DNA of 64,000 nucleotides from Streptosporangium sp. NBC_01755 (GCF_035917995.1 NZ_CP109131.1:5332001-5396000); one strand, 5' to 3'; shown: positions 50,349 to 59,481, numbered from the stretch's first letter. Numbers and translations are program-made. Notes: generated from the sequence alone by a model not told the origin.

Positions 50349-51578
50349 ATGAGCCGTCCACAGCGGGGGACCCTCCGTGACGTGCGGAAGGGCAACCGGT
50401 CCGTGGTCCTGTGGACGTTGTATTTCGCCAACGAGCTGAGCAGGCACGACCTGGCCCAGACGACCGGTCTCAGTGCCGCGACGGTCAGCAACGTGATCGG
50501 CGACCTCGTCGCGGACGGCATCGTGGTCGAGACCGGTTCCGTCGACTCCGACGGCGGGCGGCCGCGGATCATGCTCAGGGTCGATCCCTCGTACGGATAC
50601 GTGGTCGGGATGGGGGTCGGGGAGACACACGTCCGCGTCGAGCTGTACGACCTGGCGATGAAGGAGCGGGCGAGGAAGGAGTTCGCCCTCGACCCGAGCC
50701 GCCACGAGCCCGCCGTGGTGGCCCGTCACATCCTCGACGGGCTGGAGGCGGTCCTGTCGGAGGCGGGGGCGGACGAGTCCGAGGTGCTCGGCATGGGGCT
50801 GGGCGTCCCAGGTGTCGCCGAGCAGGGGCCCGACCTGCTCATCCACGCCCGCGCGTTCGGCTGGGACGGCGTACCGCTGGGCGCGCTGCTGCGCGAGGGC
50901 ACCTCGATCCCGGTCTTCGCCGACAACGGGGTCAAGACCACCGGCCAGGCCGAGCTCTGGTTCGGGGCGGGCAAGGGCGCCCAGCACCTGGTCATGACCT
51001 TCATCGGCACCGGCGCCGGGGCGAGCGTCATCACCGGCGGCGTCACCTACCGGGGAACGGCGAACGGCGCGGGGGAGTGGGGCCACACGAAGATCGTCCT
51101 CGACGGGCGCCCCTGCCGCTGCGGCAGCCGGGGCTGCCTGGAGGCGTACGTCGGCGCCGAGGCGATCCTCGCCGGCGCGGGAAGGGGCCTGGGGGACGAC
51201 GACGAGGAGGGCGTCTTCGCCGCGCTTCTCGCCGACCCGCTGGCCAGGCCCGCGTTCGAGGAGGCCGTCCGCTGTCTCGGGGCGGGGCTGGCCAACCTCA
51301 TCAACCTGGTCAACCCCGAGCGTGTCATCCTTGGCGGCTGGGCCGGGTCCCTGCTCGGGCGGGAGTTCCTCAGCGAGATCCGCGCCGCCGCCGCCAGGTA
51401 CGCCCTGCCCCTGCCCTTCTCGCAGGCGTCGATCGAGCTGGGCAGGCTCGGCCCCGAGGCGGTCGCCCTGGGCGCGGCCACCCTGGTCGTCGAGGACTTC
51501 CTGCTGCGCAGCCACGCGGTGCGTCCCGCGGGCCGGGTCGCGACCCCGGCGCCGGCGGCCGGGCCCGCGCACGCCTGA
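50349..51578 (+). CDS. ROK-family transcriptional regulator
   Basis: 409 residues, GGGGGAG ribosome-binding site before ATG 50349. An N-terminal winged helix (about 20-75; SRHDLAQTTGLSAATVSNVIGDLVADG) precedes a ROK sugar-kinase-like domain with GLGVPGVAEQGPD, FIGTGAGASVITGG, and zinc cysteines in CRCGSRGCLEAY. ROK regulators sense sugars, and relatives repress glycoside hydrolases. The gene converges with a fragment of a GH1 beta-glucosidase (51592-51727), a plausible former target. The ROK-type palindrome before the GH3 gene at 63.7 kb is another potential site. Confidence 0.92.
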   Translation: MSRPQRGTLRDVRKGNRSVVLWTLYFANELSRHDLAQTTGLSAATVSNVIGDLVADGIVVETGSVDSDGGRPRIMLRVDPSYGYVVGMGVGETHVRVELYDLAMKERARKEFALDPSRHEPAVVARHILDGLEAVLSEAGADESEVLGMGLGVPGVAEQGPDLLIHARAFGWDGVPLGALLREGTSIPVFADNGVKTTGQAELWFGAGKGAQHLVMTFIGTGAGASVITGGVTYRGTANGAGEWGHTKIVLDGRPCRCGSRGCLEAYVGAEAILAGAGRGLGDDDEEGVFAALLADPLARPAFEEAVRCLGAGLANLINLVNPERVILGGWAGSLLGREFLSEIRAAAARYALPLPFSQASIELGRLGPEAVALGAATLVVEDFLLRSHAVRPAGRVATPAPAAGPAHA

Positions 51579-51591
51579 CCGGCCTCCGGCG

Positions 51592-51727
51592 CCGATCAGC
51601 TTCTCGTCGCCGTCGGCGATGTGCTCCAGAGTGGTGAAGCGGGCCATGTGCTCAAGCATGTCGGCGGGGTAGCGGCCGTTGAGAATCGGGTCGAGGAAGA
51701 TCCGGTTGTGCAGGCCGTCGACGAGAC
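51592..51727 (-). pseudogene. GH1 beta-glucosidase internal fragment
   Basis: About 45 codons match the GH1 segment preceding the second half of the barrel: VDGLHNRIFLDPILNGRYPA and DMLEHMARFTTLEHIADGDE. Both ends are missing. It is joined at its 5' side to the acyl-CoA ligase fragment and stops 14 bp from the ROK gene. No active-site glutamate remains. Confidence 0.7.
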
Positions 51728-52987
51728 GAAGTCCACATGCCGCGGCTTCTTGTACGAGGCGAGTCCGCCCCGCACGTGCTCGACGATCTCCTCGGCGGAG
51801 GCCGTGGCTCCGTCCCCGAGGACCACGACGGCCTTCACCGCCTGCCGCCACCGCTCGTCGGGGACGCCGATGACCGCGGCGTCGGCGACGGCGGGATGGG
51901 TCTTCAGCACCCGCTCGACCTCGGCCGGATAGATGTTCTCGTTGCCGGACTTGATCATGCGGAGCCTGGGGCCGATGAAGGTGATCGTGCCGTCGGCCTC
52001 GCGGCGGCCGAGGTCACCGGTGTGGTGCCAGCCCCCGCGCGTCTTCGCCTCGTTGAGTTCAGGTTTGTTGAAATATCCAGAAAAAAGAGACTTGCCGCGG
52101 GCGCAGATCTCGCCCACCTCTCCCGTGGGCACCTCCTCGCCGTCAGGGGAGAGGATGCGCACCTGGACCAGCGGCGACGGCCGTCCGGCGAACCTCGTGG
52201 CGCCCGGGGCGAGCCCGAGGAAGGTCAGCATCCCGGCCACCTCCGTCTGCCCGTAGCCGCCCATCTTCGACCGGCACCAGGGGGAGTCGTCCACGCTCGT
52301 CATGGCGTCCCATTCGGCCGGGTGGGAGACGAAGTGGAGCGACGTCAGGTCGTACCCGCCGTCCTCGTTGGCCTTCGCCACCGCGTCGATCATCTGTCCG
52401 AACAGGAACGCCTGGGTGACCTTCTCCGCGTCGACGAGGCGGCAGACCTCGCCGGCGTCGAAAGCCGGAGTGAAGACGTTCGTCCCGCCGATCTGCAGCG
52501 TGGCCAGGCAGAACATCATCGTGCCCACGTGGAAGAGCGGGCCGCTGTTCAGGAAGGTGAAGCCCGGCTCCATCTGCCGCACCACCAGCAGCGAGGTGCT
52601 GTGCGCGATCAGGGCGGCGCTGCTAAGCAGCGCCGCGTTGGGGCGGCCGTCGAAGGCGGCGGTGTAGAGCGCGAGCACCGGTGCCGTGTCGTCGGCGTCG
52701 TCGGCGTCGTCGGCGTCGTTGGCGTCGTCGGCGTCGTCGCCGACGTCGCCGACGAACCCGCCGGGCAAGGTATCCGGGGACCCTGCGGCCAGGAACGCCT
52801 AATAGTCCGCTCCCGCCAGGATCCAGCCCTCGCCGCTCAGCGGGGCGGCGACCTCGGACTCCTCCCAGACGACGACCTTCGGAGCGAGGTCCGAAAGGAC
52901 GAAGGAGAGCTCGCCGGTCGACTGCCGCCAGTTGGCCGGGCAGAGGATCGCGCCGAGGTCGCGTCCACGGACACGGTGTACGAGCAT
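51724..52987 (-). pseudogene. acyl-CoA synthetase (AMP-binding) pseudogene
   Basis: Reading right to left, an N-terminal piece from about 52975 (LGAILCPANWRQSTGELSF, LAPKVVVWEE) reaches an in-frame TAG at 52799-52801. Then comes an Asp-rich insertion from a 9-bp minisatellite, then a long intact ligase core: LYTAAFDGRPNAALLS, GGYGQTEVAGML, GWHHTGDLGRREADG and the C-terminal hinge ENIYPAEVE. The catalytic lysine region is lost where the frame passes into a GH1 fragment near 51726. Such ligases activate fatty or steroid-derived acids. At least three lesions make it inactive. Confidence 0.8.
52687..52738. repeat. 9-bp minisatellite (GTCGTCGGC) in the ligase pseudogene
   Basis: Five to six tandem units encode a run of Asp and Ala on the minus strand, where related ligases have a short DD-containing loop. 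Likely slippage expansion in a non-selected gene. Confidence 0.75.
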
Positions 52988-53034
52988 CCGAATCCGGTGA
53001 GCCGGTCACGGTGGAAAAGCGCGGCGTCGTCCGT

Positions 53035-53175
53035 GGGGAAAAGCGCGGCGAGGGTGGTGGAGTGCTTCAGGACCGCTCGTTGGTGTCGTGTCGTGCGGGG
53101 TGGAAGGTCAAAAGCGCGCCGAGGACCGTGGAGTGGCCCCAGACCGCCCATCGGTACGGGTCCGCCGCGGTGCGG
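53035..53175 (-). repeat. 71-bp repeat, two diverged copies in inverted orientation
   Basis: Copies near 53035-53103 and 53106-53175 are reverse complements of the units at 53517-53655; shared words include AAAAGCGCGGCGAGGG and GTCGTGCGGGGTGG. Together with the downstream pair they form a long imperfect inverted repeat around 53180-53515. That central region has no supportable gene. Confidence 0.65.
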
Positions 53176-53516
53176 AAGAATTCGGGCCGCTCCTCGCCGC
53201 CGCCTCGTGCGAGGCTCTCGCCGTGCGGGGTACGAAGGTCCGCGGGGCGTCCGGTCAGGGGTCTCCCTCGGCCGGGTGCGGGGACGAATCGGGCCTTCCA
53301 CCACGAAAGGCGGCCCATCCGAGGGGGCGGGAGTGGCGCTTTCCTTGATCTGGGTGAATCCGCACGCCCCCAGCGTGCCAACTCATCCAGATCATGGAAA
53401 ATCCCCGATCGTCACCGCCACGGCCCCGCCTCCACGCCCGCCATGACCCGCTTTGCCCCCTCCCGGAGCTCCACCGGCCCGCCCCCGGTCACCCACACCC
53501 GGCCAACGCCCGCCAC

Positions 53517-53655
53517 CACCCCGCACGATGCGTTGCCGGTGAGCGGTCCCGAGCGACTCCGCCGCCCTCGCCGCGTTTTTGATCTTCCACCCCGCACGAT
53601 GCGTTGCCGGTGAGCGGCCCCCAACCACTCCACCGCCCTCGCCGCGCTTTTCCCC
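53517..53655 (+). repeat. 71-bp direct repeat, two copies
   Basis: Units start at 53517 and 53588. Their first part is identical (CACCCCGCACGATGCGTTGC and the next bases) and each ends CTCGCCGCG followed by a T-rich patch. They mirror the copies at 53035-53175. A transposon-derived or cruciform element is possible. Confidence 0.7.
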
Positions 53656-53845
53656 ACGTACATCGTCGTCCACGCGAAGAGATCTTCGGGACATGAAGCC
53701 GGTCCGGGGATGTGATGATCCGGGGTCGGCGTGCAAAAAGCCGCGCCCCGGGCGGCATGCGAAGCAGAGGCGGGCCCGGGGCGTACGCGTTCACTCTACC
53801 CGTTGGTACCGGTCCCTAACAGTCGATCCCCCAGAGAGAGCGGTC

Positions 53846-54502
53846 GTGACTTCCGAGTTGCCTGAATGGTTCCAGCGGGTGTTCTCCACACCGCGATTCG
53901 CGCCTTACCTCGACGCTTCCGGACGGAATGTCACGCGAGCCTGGCAACTGTATCGCTGGAATGTTGAGGTGTCGGAGGCCTTTTACGGCCCTCTGCACTG
54001 TCTGGAGGTGGGCCTGCGCAATGCGGAACACGATCAGCTCCGTGCTAAGTACGGCCGGGCCGACTGGTGGGAGACGGCACCACTGCGGAAGCACGACGCC
54101 GGGAAGATCGCCAAAGCCCAGGACGATCTGCGTCGCAAGAACCGCGGCCCTTTCACCGCAGATGACGTGCTCGCCGAGCTGTCGTTCGGCTTCTGGGTAT
54201 CGCTCCTGAGCCAAGCCTATGACCGGCACTTCTGGGTTCCGGCGTTGCACAGGGCTTTCCCGCACTATTCGGGTCGTCGTGACGAGCTGCGCGACCAACT
54301 CCAGGCGATGGTGCTGTTCCGCAACAGGATCATGCACCACGAGCCCATCCATCATCGACACCTGGTGGCCGACCACGCGAAGATCTACCGCCTTCTGGGT
54401 TACCTGGAGCCTGAGGTCGCACCGTGGTTGCGGCGGTTCGATCGGGTGCCGGAGGTGCTCGCCCGGAGAGTAAAAGAGGACCATGGTGATGAGCAGGCCT
54501 GA
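53846..54502 (+). CDS. Abi-family (HEPN) abortive-infection-like protein
   Basis: 218 residues from GTG 53846 (AGAGAG upstream). The actinomycete Abi_2-like pattern is clear: RAWQLYRWNVEVSEAFYGPL, LEVGLRNAEHDQL, LSFGFWVSLL and the HEPN-type motif R-N-R-I-M-H-H near residue 167 (RNRIMHHEPIHHR), an Rx4H RNase signature. Such proteins (AbiD/AbiF relatives) are linked to phage defence by RNA cleavage or growth arrest. It overlaps the start of a DNA methylase gene by about 14-20 bp, so both were a defence unit. The methylase is now broken; the Abi gene itself appears intact. Confidence 0.8.
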   Translation: MTSELPEWFQRVFSTPRFAPYLDASGRNVTRAWQLYRWNVEVSEAFYGPLHCLEVGLRNAEHDQLRAKYGRADWWETAPLRKHDAGKIAKAQDDLRRKNRGPFTADDVLAELSFGFWVSLLSQAYDRHFWVPALHRAFPHYSGRRDELRDQLQAMVLFRNRIMHHEPIHHRHLVADHAKIYRLLGYLEPEVAPWLRRFDRVPEVLARRVKEDHGDEQA

Positions 54503-55727
54503 TGGTTACGTGTCTCGGTCCGATATCGCACGGCTCGCAGAGGTGCGACGTCCGGCCGTGACCAACTGGGAACGTCGGCACCGCGATTTCCCGACGCCCA
54601 GGTCGATCGAAGGTGAGGAGCTTTTCGAGGTGTCGGCCATCGGCGCATGGCTCGATCGCCGCAGGATCGCGAGCAACGCGCTCATGACAGGGGAACGGAT
54701 CGGTTCCACGTACGGTGGCCGTTTTCATCGGAACCTGGTGATGCGATCCGGTGAGGAGAAATCGGTGCCCGCCCCCCGTTCTTCCCAGTGCTTCTCCCCG
54801 TCCTTCCAGCGAGAAGAACGCCCTGTGGGAAAAGCTCCTGAGGCTGCGCGGCGCCGTTGACGCGGCCTCTTATCGGGATCTCGTGCTCAGCCTGGTCTAC
54901 CTGCGCGCGCGTGAGAGCGACAGCTGGGCTGCCGTGACACGTGGTCTCCGGGAGGAGCACGGCCCGTATGCCCTGTCGCGCCTGGCCGCACAGCTCCAGG
55001 CGATCCTGCCGGACTCCTGGAGGTTCGACCGGTCCGGCTTCGGGATGCCGCACCAGTCCGGTCACGGGCTTGCCGACATCGTGGACGTCATCGATCGGGC
55101 GATCGACGCTCAGGAGGGCGCGGTGGTCTTCCACCAGCTGCTGGAACAGTTCGCCGTGCTGGAAGGCCGCAAGGGCGGAGAGTTCCACACACCGGAATCC
55201 GTGGCGCGCGCACTGGTCGAGGTCCTGTCGCCGGACCTGCCACGAGCGATCTACGACCCGGCCTGCGGAACGGGCGGACTGCTCGTCGCGGCGGCGGCCC
55301 GTCGACGGGCATCGCCGTCACCATCTGGCTGCTGACGCCTCCGAACGAGTTTCGCAAGGAGCTTCTTTTCATCGACGCCTCGGATATGGGACGGATGGTC
55401 ACCCGTACCCATCGGGAACTCGGCGCCGAGGAGATCCATGAGATGGGCGCCGTCGTCGCCCGTTGGCGGCGAGGTGAAGAGCTGGACTCGGCCTTGGCCA
55501 TGTCGGTATCGCTCGGGAACGTTCGCGGTCAGGACTACAACCTGAACCCCCGGAAGTACGTCGTGCCGCCCCCTGCAGACGTGTCCGGTGACAAACAGAT
55601 GGTTGAAGACCTGTGGGGGAAACTCGGCCGCCTGCACGCGCGGGCGGCGGAGGCGATCGTGAGCCCATGTCCCGGGCTGGCCGCCGTTCCTCACGAGGGA
55701 CGAGGACCATGGCGCGAGGTCCGGTAG
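54489..55727 (+). pseudogene. N6-adenine DNA methylase with HTH domain, frameshifted and internally deleted
   Basis: The N-terminus carries a helix-turn-helix (SRSDIARLAEVRRPAVTNWE), as in actinomycete HsdM-type methylases. The frame shifts near the C-run at 54764-54774, then continues KNALWEKLLRLRGAVDAASY through GGEFHTPESVA to motif I DPACGTGG (about 55255-55285). At about 55300 it jumps, out of frame, to the protein's C-terminal part (TGIAVTIWLL, then FRKELLFIDAS and NLNPRKYVV). Motif IV (NPPF/Y) and most of the catalytic domain are gone. No hsdS or hsdR is present. Confidence 0.8.
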
Positions 55728-55737
55728 TTTTCCGGGG

Positions 55738-56997
55738 GTGACTGTCCTTCTGCCCGGTGTGGCGCTCACCGACCACGTGTTCACCGTTCCGCTCGACCAC
55801 GCCGACCCCGGCGGCGAGACGATCGAGGTCTTCGCCCGGGAGGCGGTGGACCCGGCCAGGCAGCGGGAGGACCTGCCGTGGCTGCTCTTCCTGCAGGGCG
55901 GTCCCGGCGGCAAGTCGCCGCGCCCGGCCGCCGCGGACGGGTGGCTGGGGCAGGCGCTGAAAACCCACCGCGTCCTGCTGCTCGACCAGCGGGGGACCGG
56001 CCGCAGCACACCCATCACCGCGAAGACGGCGTGCGGCACGGACGCCGAGCTCGCCGCCCGCCTCGGGCACTTCAGGGCCGACTCGATCGTGGCCGACGCC
56101 GAGCTGATCCGGCGCGAGCTGGCCGGCGACCGGCCCTGGGAGACCCTCGGCCAGAGCTACGGCGGCTTCATCACGCTGACCTACCTCTCGCTGGCCCCCG
56201 AGGGCCTGGCGACCTGCTACGTGACCGGTGGTCTGGCCGGGCTCGACGCCACCGCCGACGACGTCTACTCCCGCACCTACCCGCGCGTCCGGGGCAAGGC
56301 GCGCCGCTACTTCGCCCGCTATCCGAACGACTCGGGCCGCCTGGACGAGATAGCCGCCCACCTGCGGCTGCGCGAGGTCTCGCTCCCCGACGGCGACCTG
56401 CTGACCGTACGCCGCCTGCAGACCCTCGGCATGTGCCTGGGCATGAGCGACGGCGCCGAGTACCTGCACTGGTTGCTGGAGGAGGCCTGGACCGGCGACA
56501 GGCTCTCCGACCTGTTCCGGTACGAGGTCATGATGGCCACCGGCTTCGTCGGCAACCCGCTCTACGCGGTCCTGCACGAGTCGATCTACGCCCAGGGCGC
56601 AGCCACCGGCTGGGCCGCGCACCGGCTGCTGCCCGAGGAGTTCCACGAGGACGCGGGGCCGACGCTCCCCACCGGGGAGATGATCTATCCCTGGATGTTC
56701 GACGAGATCGCCGCGCTCCGCCCCTTCAGGGGCGCCGCCGAGATCCTCGCCACCGCCTCCGGCTGGCCGGCCCTCTACGACCCGGTCCGGCTGGCCGCCA
56801 ACCGGGTCCCGGTGGTCGCCGCCGTCTACTACGACGACATGTACGTCGACGAGGGCCTGTCCATGCGCACCGCGCGCGCGGTGGGCAACGTGCGGACCTG
56901 GGTGACCAACGAGTGGGAGCACGACGGCGTCCGGGTCTCCGGCGGCAAGGTCCTCGCCCACCTGATGGACATCGCGGGCGGCGTCCACGGCTCCTGA
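55738..56997 (+). CDS. proline-iminopeptidase-like alpha/beta hydrolase
   Basis: 419 residues from GTG 55738. TAGTTT ends seven bases before the GTG, so the message is probably leaderless. Signatures: FLQGGPGGKSPRP oxyanion loop, DQRGTGRSTP, and the nucleophile elbow LGQSYGGFITL. The lid region and late histidine (NEWEHDGVRVSGG) fit the S33 aminopeptidase group, which removes N-terminal proline or other residues in the cytosol. No signal peptide. It follows the methylase ruin by 10 bp but is probably an independent core gene. Confidence 0.9.
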   Translation: MTVLLPGVALTDHVFTVPLDHADPGGETIEVFAREAVDPARQREDLPWLLFLQGGPGGKSPRPAAADGWLGQALKTHRVLLLDQRGTGRSTPITAKTACGTDAELAARLGHFRADSIVADAELIRRELAGDRPWETLGQSYGGFITLTYLSLAPEGLATCYVTGGLAGLDATADDVYSRTYPRVRGKARRYFARYPNDSGRLDEIAAHLRLREVSLPDGDLLTVRRLQTLGMCLGMSDGAEYLHWLLEEAWTGDRLSDLFRYEVMMATGFVGNPLYAVLHESIYAQGAATGWAAHRLLPEEFHEDAGPTLPTGEMIYPWMFDEIAALRPFRGAAEILATASGWPALYDPVRLAANRVPVVAAVYYDDMYVDEGLSMRTARAVGNVRTWVTNEWEHDGVRVSGGKVLAHLMDIAGGVHGS

Positions 56998-57057
56998 ACG
57001 TCTCGGGGAGAGGGCTGGAGCGTGCCGTCCAAAGCGTCCGCTCCGGACGGCATGGGC

Positions 57058-57201
57058 TCAGGTGGGGGCGGACGCCTCGGTGACGGGGAGGCGCACCTGG
57101 AAGCGGGTGTCGCCGGGCTTCGACTCCACGCGCAGGTCGCGTGCGATGGACCGTGATACACCTGGATCGTCGTCGACGGTCATGATGACCGTTTTGTCCA
57201 T
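57058..57201 (-). pseudogene. fused ends of a response-regulator/oxidoreductase gene and a histidine-kinase gene (47 aa)
   Basis: ATG 57201, with GGGGGAAG upstream, starts TVIMTVDDDPGVSRSIARDL, the phosphoacceptor-containing N-terminus of response-regulator/thioredoxin-reductase-like proteins. Without a frame break it becomes RVESKPGDTRFQVRLPVTEA, the last residues of GHKL histidine kinases (G2 tail). In intact actinomycete loci these genes form one operon with a small zinc-finger gene between. An about 3-kb deletion inside the operon would produce exactly this fusion. The 47-residue product has no complete domain. Confidence 0.7.
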
Positions 57202-57270
57202 GTGCTGTCTTCCCCCGGGATGGCGGCACTCGATATGGGGACAATCTCTCTGCAGGATGTCACTTTTGCG

Positions 57271-58191
57271 TTAAAGCAATCGTTCGTCGGGCGCGGTTGT
57301 GCGGGCCGGATCGGTCCCGCGGGGGCGGGGGCCGGGCATCCCCGTGGTGCGTAGCAGGGCGGCCGCGTAACCGTGGTCGCTGAGGAAGCGCTTGAGCTCG
57401 GGGTCGCGGGCACAGAGTTCGCTCATGCCCTCGTGGCCGACCCGGTCGGCGATGATCTGCAGGGCGATGTCCTGCCTGACGTACTCGACGGCCATAGCGG
57501 CGACGGCCGGGTCCTCGGTGTAGACGCCCCACGCGGTGCCGCCGGCGAAGCCGCCGACCAGGGCCTCCCGCCGGTCGCCCACGACGACCAGCAGCCGATG
57601 CTCCGGGCCCTGCCCCTCCTGGGCCTCCGTGGTCGCGCACGGAGGGGGGAAGCGGCGCTCGTAGAGATTCCCGACCGGTTTCCGCACCGCCCCGAAGTGC
57701 ACCACCGAGGTCTCGACCCCGCGCTCGACGGCTCGTTCGACCAGTGCGGAGAGCCGCCCCATCTCCTCGGGCCAGATCGACAGGAACAGGTCGGTATGCG
57801 CCTCGGCCACCACGTCCTCGGCCCGCGCGAGCAGCGCCTCCGCGTCCTTGAGGCTGTGGATCAGGTGGGCCCCGGGGGACGCCACGATCACGGGCAGCGA
57901 GACCTCCAGCGACTCGATCGAGTCGTCGAACTCCCGGCGCATGCGCTCCAGCAGGGAACGCGGTGGCAGAGGCAGGTAGTCGACGGTGTCGCCGGTGCCA
58001 CGCAGCTCATAGGCCGCGCCCTTGGCCACCAGCTTGCCCAGTGTCGCGTAGACCATGCTGCGTGGCACGCCTGAGCGCTTGGCGACCTCATAGCCGTTGA
58101 GGGGCTGCCCGGCACCGACCAAGGTGACGTACGCCTTGGCCTCGTAGCCCGACATCCCCAAACGCTGTAATTGCTCCACTACGTCCCGCAT
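57271..58191 (-). CDS. TrmB-family transcriptional regulator
   Basis: 306 residues from ATG 58191 (a farther in-frame start at 58212 exists). N-terminal TrmB helix-turn-helix (QRLGMSGYEAKAYVTLV and KRSGVPRSMVYATLGKLV), a coiled stretch, then a PLD-like effector domain (about 110-270) as in PF11495. TrmB relatives sense sugars. TACCAT seven bases before the start suggests leaderless transcription. Its regulated genes are not evident; the deleted operon at 57.1 kb was adjacent on the same strand. Confidence 0.85.
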   Translation of the reverse strand: MRDVVEQLQRLGMSGYEAKAYVTLVGAGQPLNGYEVAKRSGVPRSMVYATLGKLVAKGAAYELRGTGDTVDYLPLPPRSLLERMRREFDDSIESLEVSLPVIVASPGAHLIHSLKDAEALLARAEDVVAEAHTDLFLSIWPEEMGRLSALVERAVERGVETSVVHFGAVRKPVGNLYERRFPPPCATTEAQEGQGPEHRLLVVVGDRREALVGGFAGGTAWGVYTEDPAVAAMAVEYVRQDIALQIIADRVGHEGMSELCARDPELKRFLSDHGYAAALLRTTGMPGPRPRGTDPARTTAPDERLL

Positions 58192-58284
58192 CGCAGTTAT
58201 GGTACGGCGCAAGCTACCCCTTTAGCGCTGTCCTAAAGCAGCTGTTTGGTGGGATTTTCGTCACGCGCTCGAGATGGAGGCCGT

Positions 58285-58360
58285 GTGGCTCCTCGGGAAA
58301 CGGGAAAGAAGTGGCTCCCCGGGAAACGGGAAAGAGGTGGTTCCCCGGGAAAGCGGAAGG
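58285..58360. repeat. 26-bp direct repeat, three copies
   Basis: Units starting GTGGCTCCTCGGGAAACGGG at 58285, 58311 and 58337, the last one diverged. They lie just behind the glnII terminator. Non-coding. Confidence 0.75.
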
Positions 58361-58397
58361 CCGCGGACGCCCCCGGCAGGACGTTCGCGGCCTTCCG
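58354..58397 (-). terminator. terminator of glnII
   Basis: 12-bp perfect stem (CGGAAGGCCGCG / CGCGGCCTTCCG) with a 20-nt loop, 15 bp beyond the glnII stop codon, followed on the minus strand by CTTTCCC. Confidence 0.75.
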
Positions 58398-58411
58398 TTC
58401 TTCGGTCGGGA

Positions 58412-59425
58412 TCAGACCTGTTCGGCCTTCTCCAGAGCGGCGCAGCAGGTGTTCACGATGAGGCGGGTCACCAGGTAGGGGTCGACGTTGGCGTTCGGAC
58501 GCCGGTCCTCGATGTAGCCCTTCTTCTCCACCTCGACCTGCCACGGGATGCGGACCGAGGCGCCGCGGTCGGAGACGCCGTAGCTGAACTCGTTCCAGGG
58601 GGCGGTCTCGTGCAGACCGGTGAGGCGGTCCTCGATGCCGGAGCCGTAGTGCTTGACGTGCTCCAGGGCGTTCGCCGCGAGGGCCTCGCAGGCGGTGATG
58701 ATCGGGTCGTAGCCCTCGCGCATCGCCTTGGTGGAGAAGTTGGTGTGCGCGCCCGCGCCGTTCCAGTCACCCTTCACCGGCTTGGCGTCCAGGGTGGCGG
58801 CGATGTTGAAGTCCTCGGCGATGCGGTAGAGCAGCCAGCGGGCGATCCACATGTGGTCGGAGACCTCCAGCGGACCGGCCGGGCCGATCTGGAACTCCCA
58901 CTGCCCGGGCATGACCTCGGCGTTGATGCCGGAGATGGCCAGGCCCGCCTCGATGCAGTAGTCGAGGTGCTTCTCGACGATCTCGCGGCCGAAGACCTCG
59001 TCGGCGCCGACGCCGCAGTAGTAGCCACCCTGCGGGGCGGGGAAGCCGCCGAGCGGGAAGCCGAGCGGGCGGCCCTCCTTGAAGAAGGTGTACTCCTGCT
59101 CGATGCCGAACCACGACTCCTGGTCGGCGTACTTCTCCGCGACATCGACGAGGGCCGCGCGGGTGTTGCTGGTGTGCGGGGTCATGTCGGTGTTGAGAAC
59201 CTCGCACAGCACCAGCACGTTGCTGCCGCCGCGGATCGGGTCCAGGCAGGTGAACACCGGCTTGAGCACGCGGTCGGAGGAGGAACCGTCGGCCTGGTTG
59301 GTGCTGGACCCGTCGAAGCCCCAGATCGGGAGTTCGGCACCGTCCGCCATGACCTTGGTCTTTGAGCGGAGCTTGGCGGTCGGCTCGGTGCCGTCGATCC
59401 AGATGTATTCGGCCTTGAAGGTCAT
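58412..59425 (-). CDS. glnII: type II glutamine synthetase
   Basis: 337 residues from ATG 59425. GSII (eukaryote-like) enzymes are about 340 residues, far shorter than GlnA (about 470). Markers: PIWGFDGSSTNQADG, the GIEQEYTFFKEG metal-binding segment, NAEVMPGQWEFQIGP, KGDWNGAGAHTNFST and the arginine-rich GASVRIPWQV. It condenses glutamate and ammonium with ATP and serves under nitrogen limitation. A GlnR-type box lies 57-94 bp upstream, supporting nitrogen control. Terminated by the hairpin at 58354-58397. Confidence 0.97.
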   Translation of the reverse strand: MTFKAEYIWIDGTEPTAKLRSKTKVMADGAELPIWGFDGSSTNQADGSSSDRVLKPVFTCLDPIRGGSNVLVLCEVLNTDMTPHTSNTRAALVDVAEKYADQESWFGIEQEYTFFKEGRPLGFPLGGFPAPQGGYYCGVGADEVFGREIVEKHLDYCIEAGLAISGINAEVMPGQWEFQIGPAGPLEVSDHMWIARWLLYRIAEDFNIAATLDAKPVKGDWNGAGAHTNFSTKAMREGYDPIITACEALAANALEHVKHYGSGIEDRLTGLHETAPWNEFSYGVSDRGASVRIPWQVEVEKKGYIEDRRPNANVDPYLVTRLIVNTCCAALEKAEQV

Positions 59426-59481
59426 CGGCGGAGTCCTTGAGGGTGGAGGGGTCTGCTGCCCCCAAAGGTTCGCAAGTCGCG

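Noticed and set aside
53517-53655. CRISPR array formed by the 71-bp repeats
   Set aside because: Units are adjacent without spacers, diverged, and mirrored in inverted orientation upstream.
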